A stretch of DNA of 64,000 bases from Apostichopus japonicus (GCF_037975245.1 NC_092582.1:3039001-3103000); one strand, 5' to 3'. Counted from the first letter of the stretch, positions 9,893 through 23,106 are shown. A program made the numbers and translations. Notes: a model not told the origin generated them from the letters alone.

Positions 9893-10924
9893 CCATTGGA
9901 ATTAAACAGTTAATGCTGTAACTACTTTACTACCACTAGTTTGACAATTGAGTTCTTAACCTTATTAAGTTTTTAAGTTTATTTGCAATTAATTAAATGT
10001 GTTCAAAAGTTCAAAATTGAATATCTTAGTAACTGTGCTAGCTCTATCATCCGGAGAGTTGGATATTATGCTGCTTTCTCCTTGACTGATCTGTATTGTA
10101 TATTTCTGGAAAATCTTTGAAAATCTAAAATGATTTTGCTATCCCTTTAAAAGAAATATTGATCTTTACAGGTCAACACATTTCCAATATATTCACAGGC
10201 ATCTTTATCACATGTAAATACGGTACTGTAAACAATTATTGGTTGGTTTTCTCATTTAATTATTCTCTATTTCATTTAATAACTATAAGTCATCCTACAA
10301 TATTGAAAAACTAATTAAAAACTTCAGGCGAGATTTTATGGTCAGTTGACCACACCATACAGTCATTCAGACACCCTGTCCACAGATGATTTTTGATGGA
10401 CTATGCATTTTTTTAAAACAAGATTCTGTTTTAGCGTTCTCAGGATAATTACACGGATCTGAATGGCGAACAAAATTCCAAACATATATCAGTTTAGTAT
10501 TAATAAGATAGATTTCCCCAACAATGTCAATACGTGAAAACTTGGGAGAAAAACTTTTCAATTTTTCTTACAGATGAAATCATTGGGATACAATGAACTT
10601 GAATGTATCCATGTTGTGTTTTATTTCTCCTCCTATCTAGCATCACGCAAAAACCAGCACGACTGAGACACGGTTGATAAATTGGAAGGAAATTTTTGCT
10701 ATTTAAGGCAACAAAACAGCAGGGATTTAGGAAAAGAATTAAAATCTGTCTGTGAATGGGTTTTGCATCAAAATAAAATTAAACCTATAGCTGATTGTCT
10801 CTTAGAGCCATAATCCAATTCTCACTGGAATCACGCAATATTTGTAGAGTATAGTGATATGCACGACAAGTGTTTGCAAACTGTTTAGTCCAACAACCGT
10901 GGATATTTCTATGAGAACTGAGCC

Positions 10925-11440
10925 ACGCCCACCAGACTACCACCCCTTCAGAATGGATGCCCAGAAAAAATGAAAGCTTGTCCTTTGGACTTCAGATACA
11001 ATGATATGCTCTAAACTTTCTACATTCAAAAGTCTACTTAAGACCCAGCAGGCGCGTAGCCAAAGGGGGGGCGAAGGGGGCAGCCGCCCCCCCTTGAGCA
11101 TATTTTTAAAATTTTTTTTAATGTTTTTATGATATCGCTAGTATTTTCAAAAGAGAAAATGCTAAGATGCAACTTACAAGGCCTGGGAAGTGCCATTTCC
11201 AGCGATCTGGGAGGCATTCTCAGCCAAAATTTTCTTGTACGCTTCGCGCCAACCATGGTGGCGCTATGCTTAGATAGTTTGCAATGCCGACTTTACAGTT
11301 TCACCCCTCCCTTGGCAAATTCCTGGCTACGCGCATGAGACCCATCTTTTCACTTGTAAAGCCCCTTGAGCAGTGACTTTTGTCTACTGATTAGATGCCT
11401 ACTATTCTCATTTATTATTTTTATCATTATATCCATAAAG
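10925..11440 (+). pseudogene. L2-type LINE 3' fragment, split by a hAT MITE
   Basis: Removing the insertion at 11049-11337 with one copy of its target duplication restores a frame reading SKLSTFKSLLKTHLF before a stop a few codons later. This is the usual C-terminus of L2/CR1-like reverse-transcriptase proteins. Upstream, NGCPEKMKACPLDF resembles the WNSLPE-IR segment that normally precedes it. The 3' untranslated part has the familiar CCTTGAGCAGTGACTTTTGT and ends in an ATT-rich tail near 11400-11440. Stops upstream and truncation to the last part of the LINE show it is a relic. Confidence 0.7.
11041..11345. mobile_element. hAT-type MITE (289 bp) with 8-bp target duplication
   Basis: The element proper spans 11049-11337. 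Its ends are inverted: CAGGCGCGTAGCCA at the left, and CATGCGCGTAGCCA read inward from the right. The flanks are AGACCCAG and AGACCCAT, a 7-of-8 match of the length hAT transposases create. The interior has a G-rich and C-rich pair near the left end and no coding capacity. A related copy lies in opposite orientation at 31461-31661. Confidence 0.85.
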
Positions 11441-14105
11441 ATCAATCCTGATCGGATGGCATTGAAAGCTCAAAAAATTGTAGGATATTTTCATCACATT
11501 TTCTTTCAGCCCCAATCCTTATATCTAAATTAGGCCAACCTATGTCACAAACCTCTGTTATGAATGTGGGATGGGAGGGAGTGGGGGAGGGGCAGGTGCA
11601 GGATTCAATAAGTTATTGTAGTTATGTTCCAGTTAATTAGCTTTGAATTCTTCTCAAACGCCTTTTCTTTAATTTTTAAAGCTCACAATTGTCGATAGCT
11701 AGCTAGATAGGAGTCAATGTAGGAAACACATGAGTGAAGAGTGAGGCCAATGCAATGCTCTCCCCCCCCCCCCCCCCAAAGAAAAACAGCATTAATCACT
11801 CAAAACCTGTCGTCAGCTATTATCAAACCAACCCAATGTGCTCTTCTAAATGCATGGAATACAAAGAGTCTTCAAGGTTGATTAAAAAAAGGACTTGTCA
11901 TGATTTGCTGCGAGTCTAAAAGGAAGTCAAGATTTTCCAACTTGCATAAAATTTCAAGTGCTCAATGAATTTTAAGAAATTAATGGCAAGAATCTAGATA
12001 CAGCCTAATAGTCCAAGCCATTGACAGCCTGTACGCTTGTCTGAAGTTGTTTCTAACACCTCTTATCCACACAATACCCATTACACCTGTCAGCATGCTG
12101 TTTCCTCAAATCACTAAATATATGCAGATAAATATATACCTTAAAACATTGAGTAAGTTTAAAAGCAAAAGGGAAAAAAAAATAATGCCAATTCCAATTC
12201 TCCTGCAAAGAAATTGTCTCATTTTATCTGACAGGTTTGGGTTATTCACTCCTGAAATTTGAAACCTCAGAATCTTACGATTTTTAATTCACAACGAGAC
12301 ATTTCTGAGACCGGGAATATTCAAGAGGTGTGCCAGGGAATGCGCATAAAAATTGTTTCCGTGACAAAACTATAGTTAACATGTAGGCTTTGACGATCAT
12401 TGATCTTGTGTCATTGACCCGTTTGTCTCGCGTGTGGATTTAACTAACACTGATAGATTATATCAATGTGATGAATCACAAATTATGCAAATTATTGTAA
12501 ATCTCAAATTCATAAGTGATAACTAAAGTTTATACAGTTTACAGTAAAGTCTTATCTTTGACATGCAATAACTGCGAACCAGAGGTTCATATGTACATAC
12601 AAGCTCATTAATCAGAATAACTGTAGTAATATGTCACACAAAAGGATCGTTAGAGGGAGGTTGAATTGTTATACTTCATTAAGTTTCGATAAGTTGATAG
12701 AGAGGATACACGATCTTAATTGTGGCAAACTTCATGTTTAATATTGTCAAAATGAAAAGAAAAAAATCACCTTTGGTTCACCAGTTCACCCCAGTGTTAC
12801 TTGGGTAAGTATTTGGGTGCTACTTGGGTACTACTTGAGTGCCACTTGAGTATAGCTACTTTAACTACGGGATTGACTGCACAGAGCCTGTATTTAGCTA
12901 TGTACAGGTGGCCAAACCCCCCGCCCTCCCAAAAAAGTCCTCAAGGAAATAAGAATACATTGGCATTTGGGCATGGTACAAGAAGAATTCCCCTTGACAT
13001 CCAATTTTTGAGTCCAAGGCTCTAAGTGTACTAAGGTACGGCAGGGTATAAATTGAGTGTTCAAATTTTGTGTCACAGTTTTAAAGTCTCTGAGGTTAGT
13101 CTCTCATAACATACTTTGGTTACTGTGTGAAAACTAATATACATCTTTGCACTTCTGTATATATATATATAGCAGTTTGATTTTTTTGCATAGCATTTTA
13201 CATAGCATTTTGCGACGATGCGATGCAATACTGCATCAATAATTCCCTGACAAGGACTAAATGTTCCACAAGCAGTCTGACCATTTTGTGATACTGGATA
13301 ATTTATTCCCTGACAAGTGCTAAATGGTTTTGGGTTTTCAAGAATGGCCTTAGTACCGATCTATGAGGGCAATAGCGAATACAGGTAACTATGTTAGAAA
13401 ACAGGTTTGAGTACAGAGTCACGACACATCTGATGCTGTGGCAGAATGAGCTACGAGTCCCTAAAAGATTGCCTCCTAAGAAGCGGGCAGCTTAACAGCC
13501 ACGTCTCCTATTAAACGGAGCAACAGGACCAACTCATTAACACCATAACAGGGAGTATAGCTAAACCAACACCTGCACAACGGTATTGGGATACGGTGAA
13601 ATTTTTGGTCAAGATAAACATGGTATCACTAATGAAATGAGTGAAGTAGATGGTCGACAGAAATCATGCTGCAGATGTTTTTGAAAAAGATAAGAAAAGG
13701 ATCCCCAAGATGTACAGTAACAGCGTGAAAGAAAACTTCAGATTAAAAGCCTGCAAGAATATCATGTGCAGTTAAATTCTTAAAATAGTTATACCAAGAA
13801 GAGAGCTAAGACATTTCTACCCTCTTTTCCACTGTCTAAAATTTTCCAGTAAGTTTTCCATTATTGAGTTAGCTAGGTAGTTATTTTAATAACTGAATGG
13901 TAGTTTCAGAAAGGAAGAGTAAGTTGGGAGGGGGGGGGAGGAGGGGGTGCCCCAGAAATGAGGGTGCAGTGCTGAAATGTCCTGGTCATGCAGTTTAGGT
14001 AGATAGGAGGTAGATAGGTAGGTAGATAGTTCAGGTAGATAGGAAAGTTCAAATGTAGAGATGGAGGAGAGGTAAGGGAGAGGAGTGTAGTTAATCACAA
14101 CTTAC
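11441..14105. other. Intron downstream of stomatin exon 2, no recognised exon
   Basis: I looked on the minus strand for the next stomatin exon (the EYERA-I-FRLGR region) here and in the rest of the window to position 1 and did not find it. The stretch contains a C run (11762), scattered simple sequence and unmatched short frames. A slightly less AT-rich piece at 13380-13800 has no open frame. Confidence 0.5.
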
Positions 14106-14212
14106 CTTGATGCATACACAGAGTGACAGAGGGAAGGTACACATAACCAAGAGCCATGAGAATCCTGTCAAGATCCAGCCACAGACACCAATGCCTCCTT
14201 CAGGCTCACCAG
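14106..14212 (-). CDS. Stomatin-family (band 7/SPFH) protein, exon 2: membrane hairpin
   Basis: This 107-base exon encodes 35 complete residues after completing one split codon. GVCGWILTGFSWLL and TFPLSLCVCIK match the N-terminal hydrophobic hairpin of stomatin-like proteins (human stomatin has CGWIL and TFPISIWMCIK). The proline that bends the hairpin and the cysteine before GWIL, palmitoylated in human stomatin, are both kept. These proteins insert the hairpin into the inner leaflet, bind cholesterol, oligomerise and regulate ion channels. The acceptor has a pyrimidine tract (TTCTTCCCTTGCACAG) and the donor is AAG/GTAAGT, near consensus. The exon begins in phase 1 and ends in phase 0. The SPFH domain must follow in exons outside the window. 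Which paralogue (stomatin, STOML3, MEC-2-like) cannot be told from this piece. Confidence 0.85.
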
Positions 14213-14865
14213 CTGTGCAAGGGAAGAATATATATAGTGTAAGAAATATGTTATCCAAGATAATTAATACTTCAATTTGTTCAGTATGTTTTCAGTATTG
14301 TTACAACATTTTCAATCTAAGAGTTCAACTTAAAAAGGTCCACAAATATGCTAGAAAATGAAGCAAAACTGGTCACTCATGTTCAAACTTCAGCCTGCAT
14401 CCAGATGCATCATTTAAATGCTCTCTGAGACATCTTATTGGAGTATCTTATAAACATGTAACTCAATGCAGGTCCTGTAGACAAAATGGAGAGTAGTGGG
14501 AAGAGGTTTCTAAAACCCAGTCTCATGGTCAATTGGGTGTTTGAGAAAAGATGGAGGGGACCTCTGGAAAGTATGGGATACTAAATATAATTGTATTCTC
14601 ATTTTCATGATATAGTTCAGGAAAAATGATGAGTTACTAATAAGAGGTCTGGTGACAAGCTGACCCTTGACCTGACTTGTCTGTCAATGTCTCAACCTCT
14701 CCGTCTGGGAATAATTTGGAAGCTTGAATAGTTAACAGTACCAAGAAAGTACTTTTTAAACTGTCTTAGTGTTACACAACAGTCGTTTTCAACGACCTTG
14801 TCAGTGGCAGTATTTGCTACCAATACTGTGTACCCACTATTTAGATTACTATAGTAACAGGTGTA

Positions 14866-14881
14866 TACATATATATATATT

Positions 14882-14955
<74 letters not shown>

Positions 14956-14959
14956 TATA
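14866..14959. repeat. (TA)n microsatellite
   Basis: An almost pure TA dinucleotide run, interrupted a few times, lies directly at the 3' end of the tRNA-derived SINE on the minus strand. It probably grew from that element's tail. Confidence 0.9.
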
Positions 14960-15077
14960 ATTGAAATTGTAGTGAGTTGGAAAATCCAGAACAGTGAAAA
15001 AACTTCCAGCCTGCACCGGGATTCGAATCGGGGCCTCCCGCTTTGTATGCGGACACCCTAACCATTAGGCTATGGAC
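14960..15077 (-). mobile_element. tRNA-derived SINE or tRNA pseudogene
   Basis: The minus strand reads TAGCCTAATGGTTAGG (A box), a five-pair anticodon stem around an ATACAAA loop, and GATTCGAATCCCGG (B box), spaced as in a tRNA. The T stem has two mismatched positions. The loop would give the anticodon ACA, which does not suit a normal cysteine tRNA, so a working tRNA is unlikely. A short body and the TA run follow, as in a SINE. Confidence 0.6.
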
Positions 15078-16069
15078 GCTGATTGTATGTCTAGAGGTTT
15101 GAAACTGGTAAGGAAGGTCGTAATTCCACTGTAGGCGTTTTGTCACTTGTATCGAACAATACTAGTTCTGTTTTGGTGACATATATGCTTGCATGTTCTG
15201 GGTTGTGTGCATGTTTGCTACAATATTATTTGCTTATGATAAAGCATTGTACAGGCATATTACCTTTTCAGAAAAATACCCGAATGTGATCCATTAAAGC
15301 ATATTCTGGTTTTTAAGATATCTCCAAGGAACACGTCCACGAGATAAACATTTTATATAATGTACAGTAAATATGATTAACAAATGCTGACAAAAGTAGA
15401 CATACTCAAAACCATTAACCATGTACCACATTTCATGCTATATAAAATCAATATTAACTATGGCAGCCTCTATCTACTCAAGTAACACATAATATATACA
15501 GACTATATATGGTTCACATTATTTTCACCAAACTGTACTTCACAACAGTTTGAGATATGTAACCTACATACAGCACTTATAATTGTCTCTTGAGATTCAT
15601 TACAGTCCTTCGATCCCAACCTTTGCATCGGAATGAAATATTAGATTAAATAAGTCGTGACTCACTCTCACCTAAAAGGCTGTTCGACATGATTCTCAAC
15701 TTTTTCCATAATTGGCCCAGCGACTATTCCGCACCCCAAAGAGACTGTTCGTAGTCTTTAATCAATACTTCTCATGTATTTTGCATCTTGCTATAGCTCT
15801 ACCCGGTCATTCTAATATGACAAGAAATTTTACTTGGCAGAGACATTTGATCGAGACATTTCGTATGAGACGTGTGAAGTATTAAAGGTTAAATGTACAT
15901 AACTGCAAAGAATGCCAATGTTTTGAATATTTATCAGAGTAATATTAGTTTTAGCAACTTTTTTCATCATATTTACAGTAATTTGCATTTTGTAGAAATA
16001 TTGCGACATTCAAAAAATCAATCAATAAAGTATTACAATAAGAATATGGTTTCCCTCCTCTACCAAACC

Positions 16070-16397
16070 TTCTAAACCCGTGGTTCCCAAACTTTTTCAA
16101 GTTACCGTCCCCTTGACTCCCAGGCCTCATCCATAGTGTGCCCCAGACACATTAGAACACACACTGTGTGGTGTGTGTCCTAGCTGTCCCAGACTATGTC
16201 ACCAACATACGAATAAACATTCAGATTTTGTCTTATAGATTGTAAAAAAATGCCTACTTAGTTCAGATGCCACCCTGCCGCCCCTACCAATCAATCCCTT
16301 TATCCTCACTGCCCCCTTTTCCCTCACCGCCCACCTGGATCTCTCCACCACCCCCAGGGCAATGGTATCGCCCACTTTGGGAATCACTGTTCTAAAC
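16070..16397. mobile_element. hAT-type MITE (312 bp) with perfect 8-bp target duplication
   Basis: The element at 16078-16389 starts CCGTGGTTCCCAAACTT. Its right end, read inward, is CAGTGATTCCCAAAGTG, typical of hAT terminal inverted repeats. It is flanked on both sides by the identical octamer TTCTAAAC. The interior is non-coding, with a C-rich right half. Confidence 0.88.
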
Positions 16398-16743
16398 TAA
16401 TAGCTACGAACCGTGTATAAAACGATTTCATACCAATCTGTAGAAGCTTCGTTACTGATTCCAACACGGTTAAGTGCCGACTGAGGTTTACTTGATGCAC
16501 AGTATACGGAAATGAGCAATTTGTGTACAGTATAAGTTGTAAGAATAAATTACTTTAAATGGTTTGAACATAACTTTCAAGTCAAAGTGGTAATTTGAGC
16601 TGAGTCCATTTACATGTATCTTTTTGTGATTGAGGGACAAGTAGTGATGAATGACACTCAAATTCCTGAAACCACACACCGCATGATTCAGAAGAAATAT
16701 GATCGTTTCATGGTGAGTCAGAGGTTTCCCATGACAACGACTA

Positions 16744-16744
<1 letters not shown>

Positions 16745-16797
<53 letters not shown>

Positions 16798-16801
16798 TTA
16801 T
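16745..16801. repeat. (TA)n microsatellite
   Basis: A nearly pure TA run with two AAATATA/TTTATA interruptions, followed by an ACACACAC stretch. Confidence 0.9.
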
Positions 16802-17823
16802 ATGTGTATTAAACACACACATATATGACTGACGTTTGTATCAATTTTGAATGCATGACAACGCATGCCTCCCACTTCACCTACGTAGAATGTATTTGGT
16901 TCTTTGAAACCTTAACAAAAGAAGATTATGTAACACATCTACAGTATAACAACAAAGATTTGTACCAACCATACATATTATTTTAATATCACATCTAACA
17001 ATCTTCTTTTATGTTGACCTTCATGTATCTAATAAGTACAAAACATCCTGTTACCATGGTAAAGCTTAACTATATTTGCAAGCTATTTCGTGTTGGTCTC
17101 ATCAATACACAACGCTCAAGGTCATTACTTACTCAAAGCAATGATTTTATGACAAATAATCGCTGGAACCTTCGCTGAGGCCGCGAGGCATAAGATGACC
17201 CATCAGAGTTCTATTGCAATAATTAACGGTTCCACAAATGTTTTCTTTTTTTTCAAACGAAAACTAACACTTATGAAAAAGTATTTCCTGAAATGATCGA
17301 TTGTTGGTGAATATTAGCTTGGACCAGCAGAATCACAAACTTATTAAAGATTCACCAACAAAGTTACTACAGCCTTTGTAAATCGTTTTCATAAAACTGA
17401 GAGATGTCAACACCAAAATCAATATTGATTCTTTGGAGTGAACAATGGCAATCAAAAAACACACGCTGACAAAATTTCAATCCAAGCTATTCCTTCTGAT
17501 GTAGAAGAAAAACCAAATGTGTAAGATTATTTCATCAAATGCTTAGCTAAACAAACTAATTCAGCCTTCTCAGTTATAGAGATCTGTCAAAGTCTAGACA
17601 CGACCTTGCAGATAAATGTTCCGTAAGAATGTATAAGTGGAACAGAACCTTTTGGACAAAGCAAAGATAATGATAATCTGACCTCCACAATGCTTGAATT
17701 GAGAGAATTAATACATATTTTACCATGAGCAGAAATGACCTCCTCAAATGTACCGTTTATTTGAAAATTGTGAATCTAGCAATCGACTATACAGTACAGT
17801 AGATTGTGAAAATGTCAGATGTG

Positions 17824-17968
17824 TCAGCTATGTCTCTCTCTAGTCTATCTGTCTTGTCCCTTGTCTTGTCTTTATTTCTCTCTCTAGTCTCTCTGTCAAT
17901 AACTCCACCTACTGTCCCAACCTCTCTCTCTCTAGTCTGTCTGTCTCTAGTCTCTCTCCAGTCTCTCT
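17824..17968. repeat. CT-rich tandem repeat (CTCTCTAGTCT)n
   Basis: Degenerate repeats of TCTCTAGTCTCTCTGTC-like units over about 145 bases, strongly pyrimidine-biased on the plus strand. No feature is visible on either side until 18361. Confidence 0.75.
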
Positions 17969-18360
17969 AGATTTATAATATAAATGCCTCAGGTTTAAAT
18001 TATTAAACTGTCTGCCTTCATTTCCATATTTTAATAATCAGTATCTGAATACCCTCCTTACTTTTTTTAACAAATTTTTTTTTTTCTCAAAGTATCTTAC
18101 TATAATAGCTAGTAATATACTTGTCATTTCAGATAGAGGTGCTGAAGAGAAAGCAGTTAACATTTTAGGCAAACAAAATATTTGTTTTGTAAACCCTTTT
18201 TTTTCCTACACAAATATTCATTACAGGCATATTAAGTGAACACTGATATCTAAAAATTCAGCAAGTTACATCGGAACTATTTATACCTCGTGCTTGCTAA
18301 TACAAATTCCAGTCGTCCATTAAAATCGGACACCATTTTGAAATTACAAAATGAAGGAAG

Positions 18361-18474
18361 GCCATTAGGGCCAGTGAGGGTGTACAGTGTTAAAAGATTA
18401 CCAGGGCATTCTAGACACGGTAGAATGCGGTGCATAGGTTGTGGGGAGACAGGTAAGTGGGGAACGAAGTAAAA
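18361..18474 (-). mobile_element. DIRS-type left terminal repeat, solo copy
   Basis: The plus strand shows the terminal-repeat order: AGTGTTAAAAGATTACCAG, CATTCTAGACACGGTAGAAT, then AGGTTGTGGGGAGACAGGTA and GAACGAAGTAAA. No coding region is attached. Confidence 0.7.
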
Positions 18475-19595
18475 ATTACATCACTGACAAGCGGAGCACA
18501 TAAAACAGTACTACTATATCCATCAAAGCAGCAAGATGAAGATGCAAAGAGATACATACAAAGCCTGTGTGGAGATAGGAGAAGCAGGTTTTGCTGTGAA
18601 AACAGTGTCAAAGTAACATATATACATCCAGATGCATTATGAACATTCAATTACACCATCCTCCAATGAAATGATCATCCAACCGTTCAAGCTGAAAACA
18701 TTCAACAAACAGAAAAAAAAGGGGGGGGGAGGGGAATGATTGAATTCTGCTTCATCGATCAACAACTCCATGCACTATATCATGAAAATGTCTTTAGTTG
18801 AGCTGCAGTAATAACAGCCAAGTAGACAAGAATTGATTTGTAAATATCAAATGTTCGGTGGTACAAAACAGTGCAAACACCTCAGACTGATTTCGGATTT
18901 CTTAATCATTTTCCCCCCGGACAGACGGACGTAATTTCTCTATCACATCAATATAAGTACGTAGTTGTTAAACATGTACAAGGGACATGCTTTAGAATCG
19001 GAGACTTCTCAGTTTCGTTGACTACCCGATGAAAGTAGACAGAAACTAATATAAAGTAAGATTATTAATTGCTTATTTTATGCAAAAGGGCCAGTAGTTG
19101 GAGGGAAATGGACCTCACGAAAGTGATTTTTGGCCACCTCTTAGTGAATATAATAATCATTTAGTCTGTAAGGAAAGCTACCGGTTGGTGTAAGTTAAGG
19201 ATGCACTATCGTACAATTAGATCACTCCCCAAAATAAAAATTGTAACATAATGGAACATAAAAGCATAATGTCAATTGATAATGTAAGAAAATAAGAAAC
19301 AGGTCAAAAAACAACAAAGAGTGCGACCTCTTCACTGATCAGAATGGCCATAAAGTTTTGATTCATAATTTTTTTCCAAAGTAAACCTTTCCGAAGGTTT
19401 TGACCAGACACTCAAATTACTTCCCGACATAACTAGTCTTTACATTTTACAGATGATAACATGTTCTTTTGAGTAACAATGCTCTGACAAAGATATTCAA
19501 AGAATTTTAAAATAAAAAACTAAGAGCACAAATCTGCAATAATTTATTTATCAAAAGGTTTTCACTGTAATATTCTGTTTGATATAGGTTTCTCT

Positions 19596-22140
19596 GAGAC
19601 TGGATGCATGTATGCGGACTTACAGCTATAGAGACTGGATGCATGTATAAGGACTGACAGCTAGAGAGACTGGATGCATGTATAAGTAGGACTGACAGCT
19701 AAAGAGACTGGATGCATGTATAAGGACTGATAGCTACAGAGACTGGATACATGTATAAGGACTGATAGCTACAGAGACTGGATACATGTATAAGGACTGC
19801 TAGCTATAGAGAGACTGGATGCATGTAAGAGGACTGATAGCTGTAGAGACTGGATGCATGTATAAGGACTGCTAGCTATAGAGACTGGATGCATGTATAA
19901 GGACTAATAGCTACAGAGACTGGATACATGTATAAGGACTGATAGCTACAGAGACTAGATATATGTATAAGGACTGCTAGCTATAGAGAGACTGGATGCA
20001 TGTAAGAGGACTGATAGCTGTAGAGACTGGATGCATGTATAAGGACTGCTAGCTATAGAGACTGGATGCATGTATAAGGACTAATAGCTACAGAGACTGG
20101 ATACATGTATAAGGACTGATAGCTATAGAGACTGGATGCATGTATAATGACTGATAGCTACAGAGACTGGATGCATGTATAAGGACTAATAGCTACAGAG
20201 ACTGGATGCATGTATAAGGACTGCTAGCTACAGAGACTGGATACATGTATAAGGACTGATAGCTATAGAGACTGGATGCATGTATAAGGACTGATAGCTG
20301 TAGAGACTGGATACATGTATAAGGACTGATAGCTTCAGAGACTGGATGCATGTATAAGGACTGATAGCTACAGAGACTGGATGCATGTATAAGGACTGCT
20401 AGCTATAGAGACTGGATGCATGTATAAGGACTGATAGCTACAGAGACTGGATACATGTATAAGGACTGCTAGCTATAGAGACTGGATGCATGTATAAGGA
20501 CTGATAGCTACAGAGACTGGATACATGTATAAGGACTGCTAGCTATAGAGACTGGAGGCATGTATAAGGACTGATAGCTACAGAGACTGGATACATGTAT
20601 AAGGACTGATAGCTGTAGAGACTGGATGCATGTATAATGACTGATAGCTATAGAGACTGTATGCATGTATAAGGACTGATAGCTTCAGAGACTGGATGCA
20701 TGTATAATGACTGATAGCTATAGAGACTGGAGGCATGTATAAGGACTGATAGCTACAGAGACTGGATACATGTATAAGGACTGATAGCTATAGAGACTGG
20801 ATGCATGTATAAGGACTGATAGCTGTAGAGACTGGATACATGTATAAGGACTGCTAGCTACAGAGACTGGATGCATGTATAAGGACTGCTAGCTACAGAG
20901 ACTGGATACATGTATAAGGACTGATAGCTATAGAGACTGTATGCATGTATAAGGACTGATAGCTTCAGAGACTGGATACATGTATAATGACTGCTAGCTA
21001 CAGAGACTGGAGGCATGTATAAGGACTGATAGCTACAGAGACTGGATACATGTATAAGGACTGATAGCTATAGAGACTGGATGCATGTATAAGGACTGAT
21101 AGCTGTAGAGACTGGATACATGTATAAGGACTGATAGCTACAGAGACTGGATACATGTATAAGGACTGCTAGCTACAGAGACTGGATACATGTATAAGGA
21201 CTGATAGCTGTAGAGACTGGATGCATGTATAAGGACTGATAGCTGTAGAGACTGGATACATGTATAAGGACTGCTAGCTACAGACTGGATGCATGTATAA
21301 GGACTGCTAGCTACAGAGACTGGATACATGTATAAGGACTGCTAGCTACAGAGACTGGATACATGTATAAGGACTGCTAGCTATAGAGACTGGATGCATG
21401 TATAAGGACTGATAGCTACAGAGACTGGATACATGTATAAGGACTGATAGCTATAGAGACTGGATGCATGTATAAGGACTGATAGCTGTAGAGACTGGAT
21501 GCATGTATAAGGACTGATAGCTGTAGAGACTGGATACATGTATAAGGACTGATAGCTACAGAGACTGGATACATGTATAAGGACTGATAGCTGTAGAGAC
21601 TGGATGCATGTATAAGGACTGATAGCTACAGAGACTGGATACATGTATAAGGACTGATAGCTACAGAGACTGGATACATGTATAAGGACTGCTAGCTATA
21701 GAGACTGGATGCATGTATAAGGACTGCTAGCTATAGAGACTGGATACATGTATAAGGACTGCTAGCTACAGAGACTGGATACATGTATAAGGACTGCTAG
21801 CTATAGAGACTGGATGCATGTATAAGGACTGATAGCTACAGAGACTGGATGCATGTATAATGACTGATAGCTATAGAGACTGGATGCATGTATAATGACT
21901 GCTAGCTATAGAGACTGGATACATGTATAAGGACTGCTAGCTATAGAGACTGGATACATGTATAAGGACTGCTAGCTACAGAGACTGGATACATGTATAA
22001 GGACTGCTAGCTATAGAGACTGGATGCATGTATAAGGACTGATAGCTACAGAGACTGGATGCATGTATAATGACTGCTAGCTATAGAGACTGGATGCATG
22101 TATATGGGCTGATAGCTATAGAGACTGGATGCATGTATAT
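19596..22140. repeat. 35-bp minisatellite, about 73 units
   Basis: The unit begins ACTGGATACATGTATAAGG and closes with ACTGATAGCTACAGAG. Successive starts (for example 20236 and 20271) are 35 bases apart. Units vary at a few fixed positions: GGATGCATG or GGATACATG, CTGATAGCT or CTGCTAGCT, and CTACAG, CTATAG or CTGTAG. A five-unit block with a two-base insertion (near 19811) recurs 177 bases later (near 19988), so some expansion was by multi-unit steps. Because 35 is not divisible by three, the frames it creates are chance. It lies in the presumed intron 1 of the stomatin gene. Confidence 0.95.
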
Positions 22141-23064
22141 GTGTTTTGTCCAAAAAAAAACTCTCCTCCAACCCCCCCACCCCCTTTTTTTCACACACAC
22201 ACTAGATAGACTGTAAACCATCATGTAAACCATTCTTGGGGTGGCGGGGGAGCATATGTCGGTGCACTAACTATACAAAAATCGCTGGTCTTGTATGTGG
22301 ATTATAGGTGGACCACCACTTGCCTAATTATGGACATTCCCTATCATTCTGACACCATCTCCACTGATCCGCCTGTCCATTATGTATGACGTGAATGACA
22401 GCTTTTTGGCTGAAAAACTCATCCCATTTCCTTGACTCTCTCTCTCAGCCCCCCCCCACTCCCTGCCCTCCCCCTGCCCCTGGATTCTCCCAATTCAAAT
22501 CTGCTATGCCCATTTATGAGGCAAACATACATCCGTCTATAGCAAAATATACAGCCACACATTATTTAAAGGAAGATTCTCAGGTGTACAGAACAATATT
22601 AATATAGCCTTTAGTGTTTGTAACACAACTCTCATCTCCCAATGCAATGCCCCTCCACTCCCCCCCCCCCCCACCCTTAATGCATGCCATGTATAGCCTA
22701 TATAAATAGAACAAAGTACATGCTACCTTTGTAGTGCAATTTGAAAAATATCGATTGATAGATAAGATAAAATAAATTATATAACAAACAATGCCAGATT
22801 GAATCTGTTCTTAAAAAGCGTGAAAGTAGTAGTACCAGACCAAGGCTCTATAACTGATTAAAATGATATCAGCCCTGATTTATATTTGGATGTGTCAGTT
22901 GGTATACCATTGCACAATATCATATTTAAACACCTGATTTTGCTACAGAAGTTCATATGTACTGGTCTATTTAGTCAAAAACCCTTCTTTGCTCTTGCAA
23001 AACTTGTTAACAAATAAAGTAAAAAATCTGCACATATCCTGATGTAAACTACTTTTCTGCCTGT
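22141..23064. other. Intron stretch without recognised features
   Basis: It contains several C runs (22170, 22450, 22660) and AT-rich sequence. No exon with sound splice sites or transposon ends was seen. Confidence 0.5.
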
Positions 23065-23106
23065 ATATATATATATATATATATGTATATACATATATAT
23101 ATATAT
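23065..23106. repeat. (TA)n microsatellite
   Basis: A pure alternating TA run broken only by two GTATATACA-like interruptions; about 190 bases downstream of the proposed exon 1 donor. Confidence 0.9.

Noticed and set aside
15005-15077. Functional tRNA gene
   Set aside because: T-stem mismatches, an unsuitable anticodon and a SINE-like tail point to a derived repeat.
21138-21644. Minus-strand frames encoding a periodic Tyr/Pro/Val/Ser repeat peptide
   Set aside because: They are translations of the minisatellite in a three-unit frame, with no start, splice or domain support.
19596-22140. CRISPR array or coding repeat protein
   Set aside because: Units are contiguous with no unique spacers, the DNA is eukaryotic, and the 35-base unit does not keep a reading frame.
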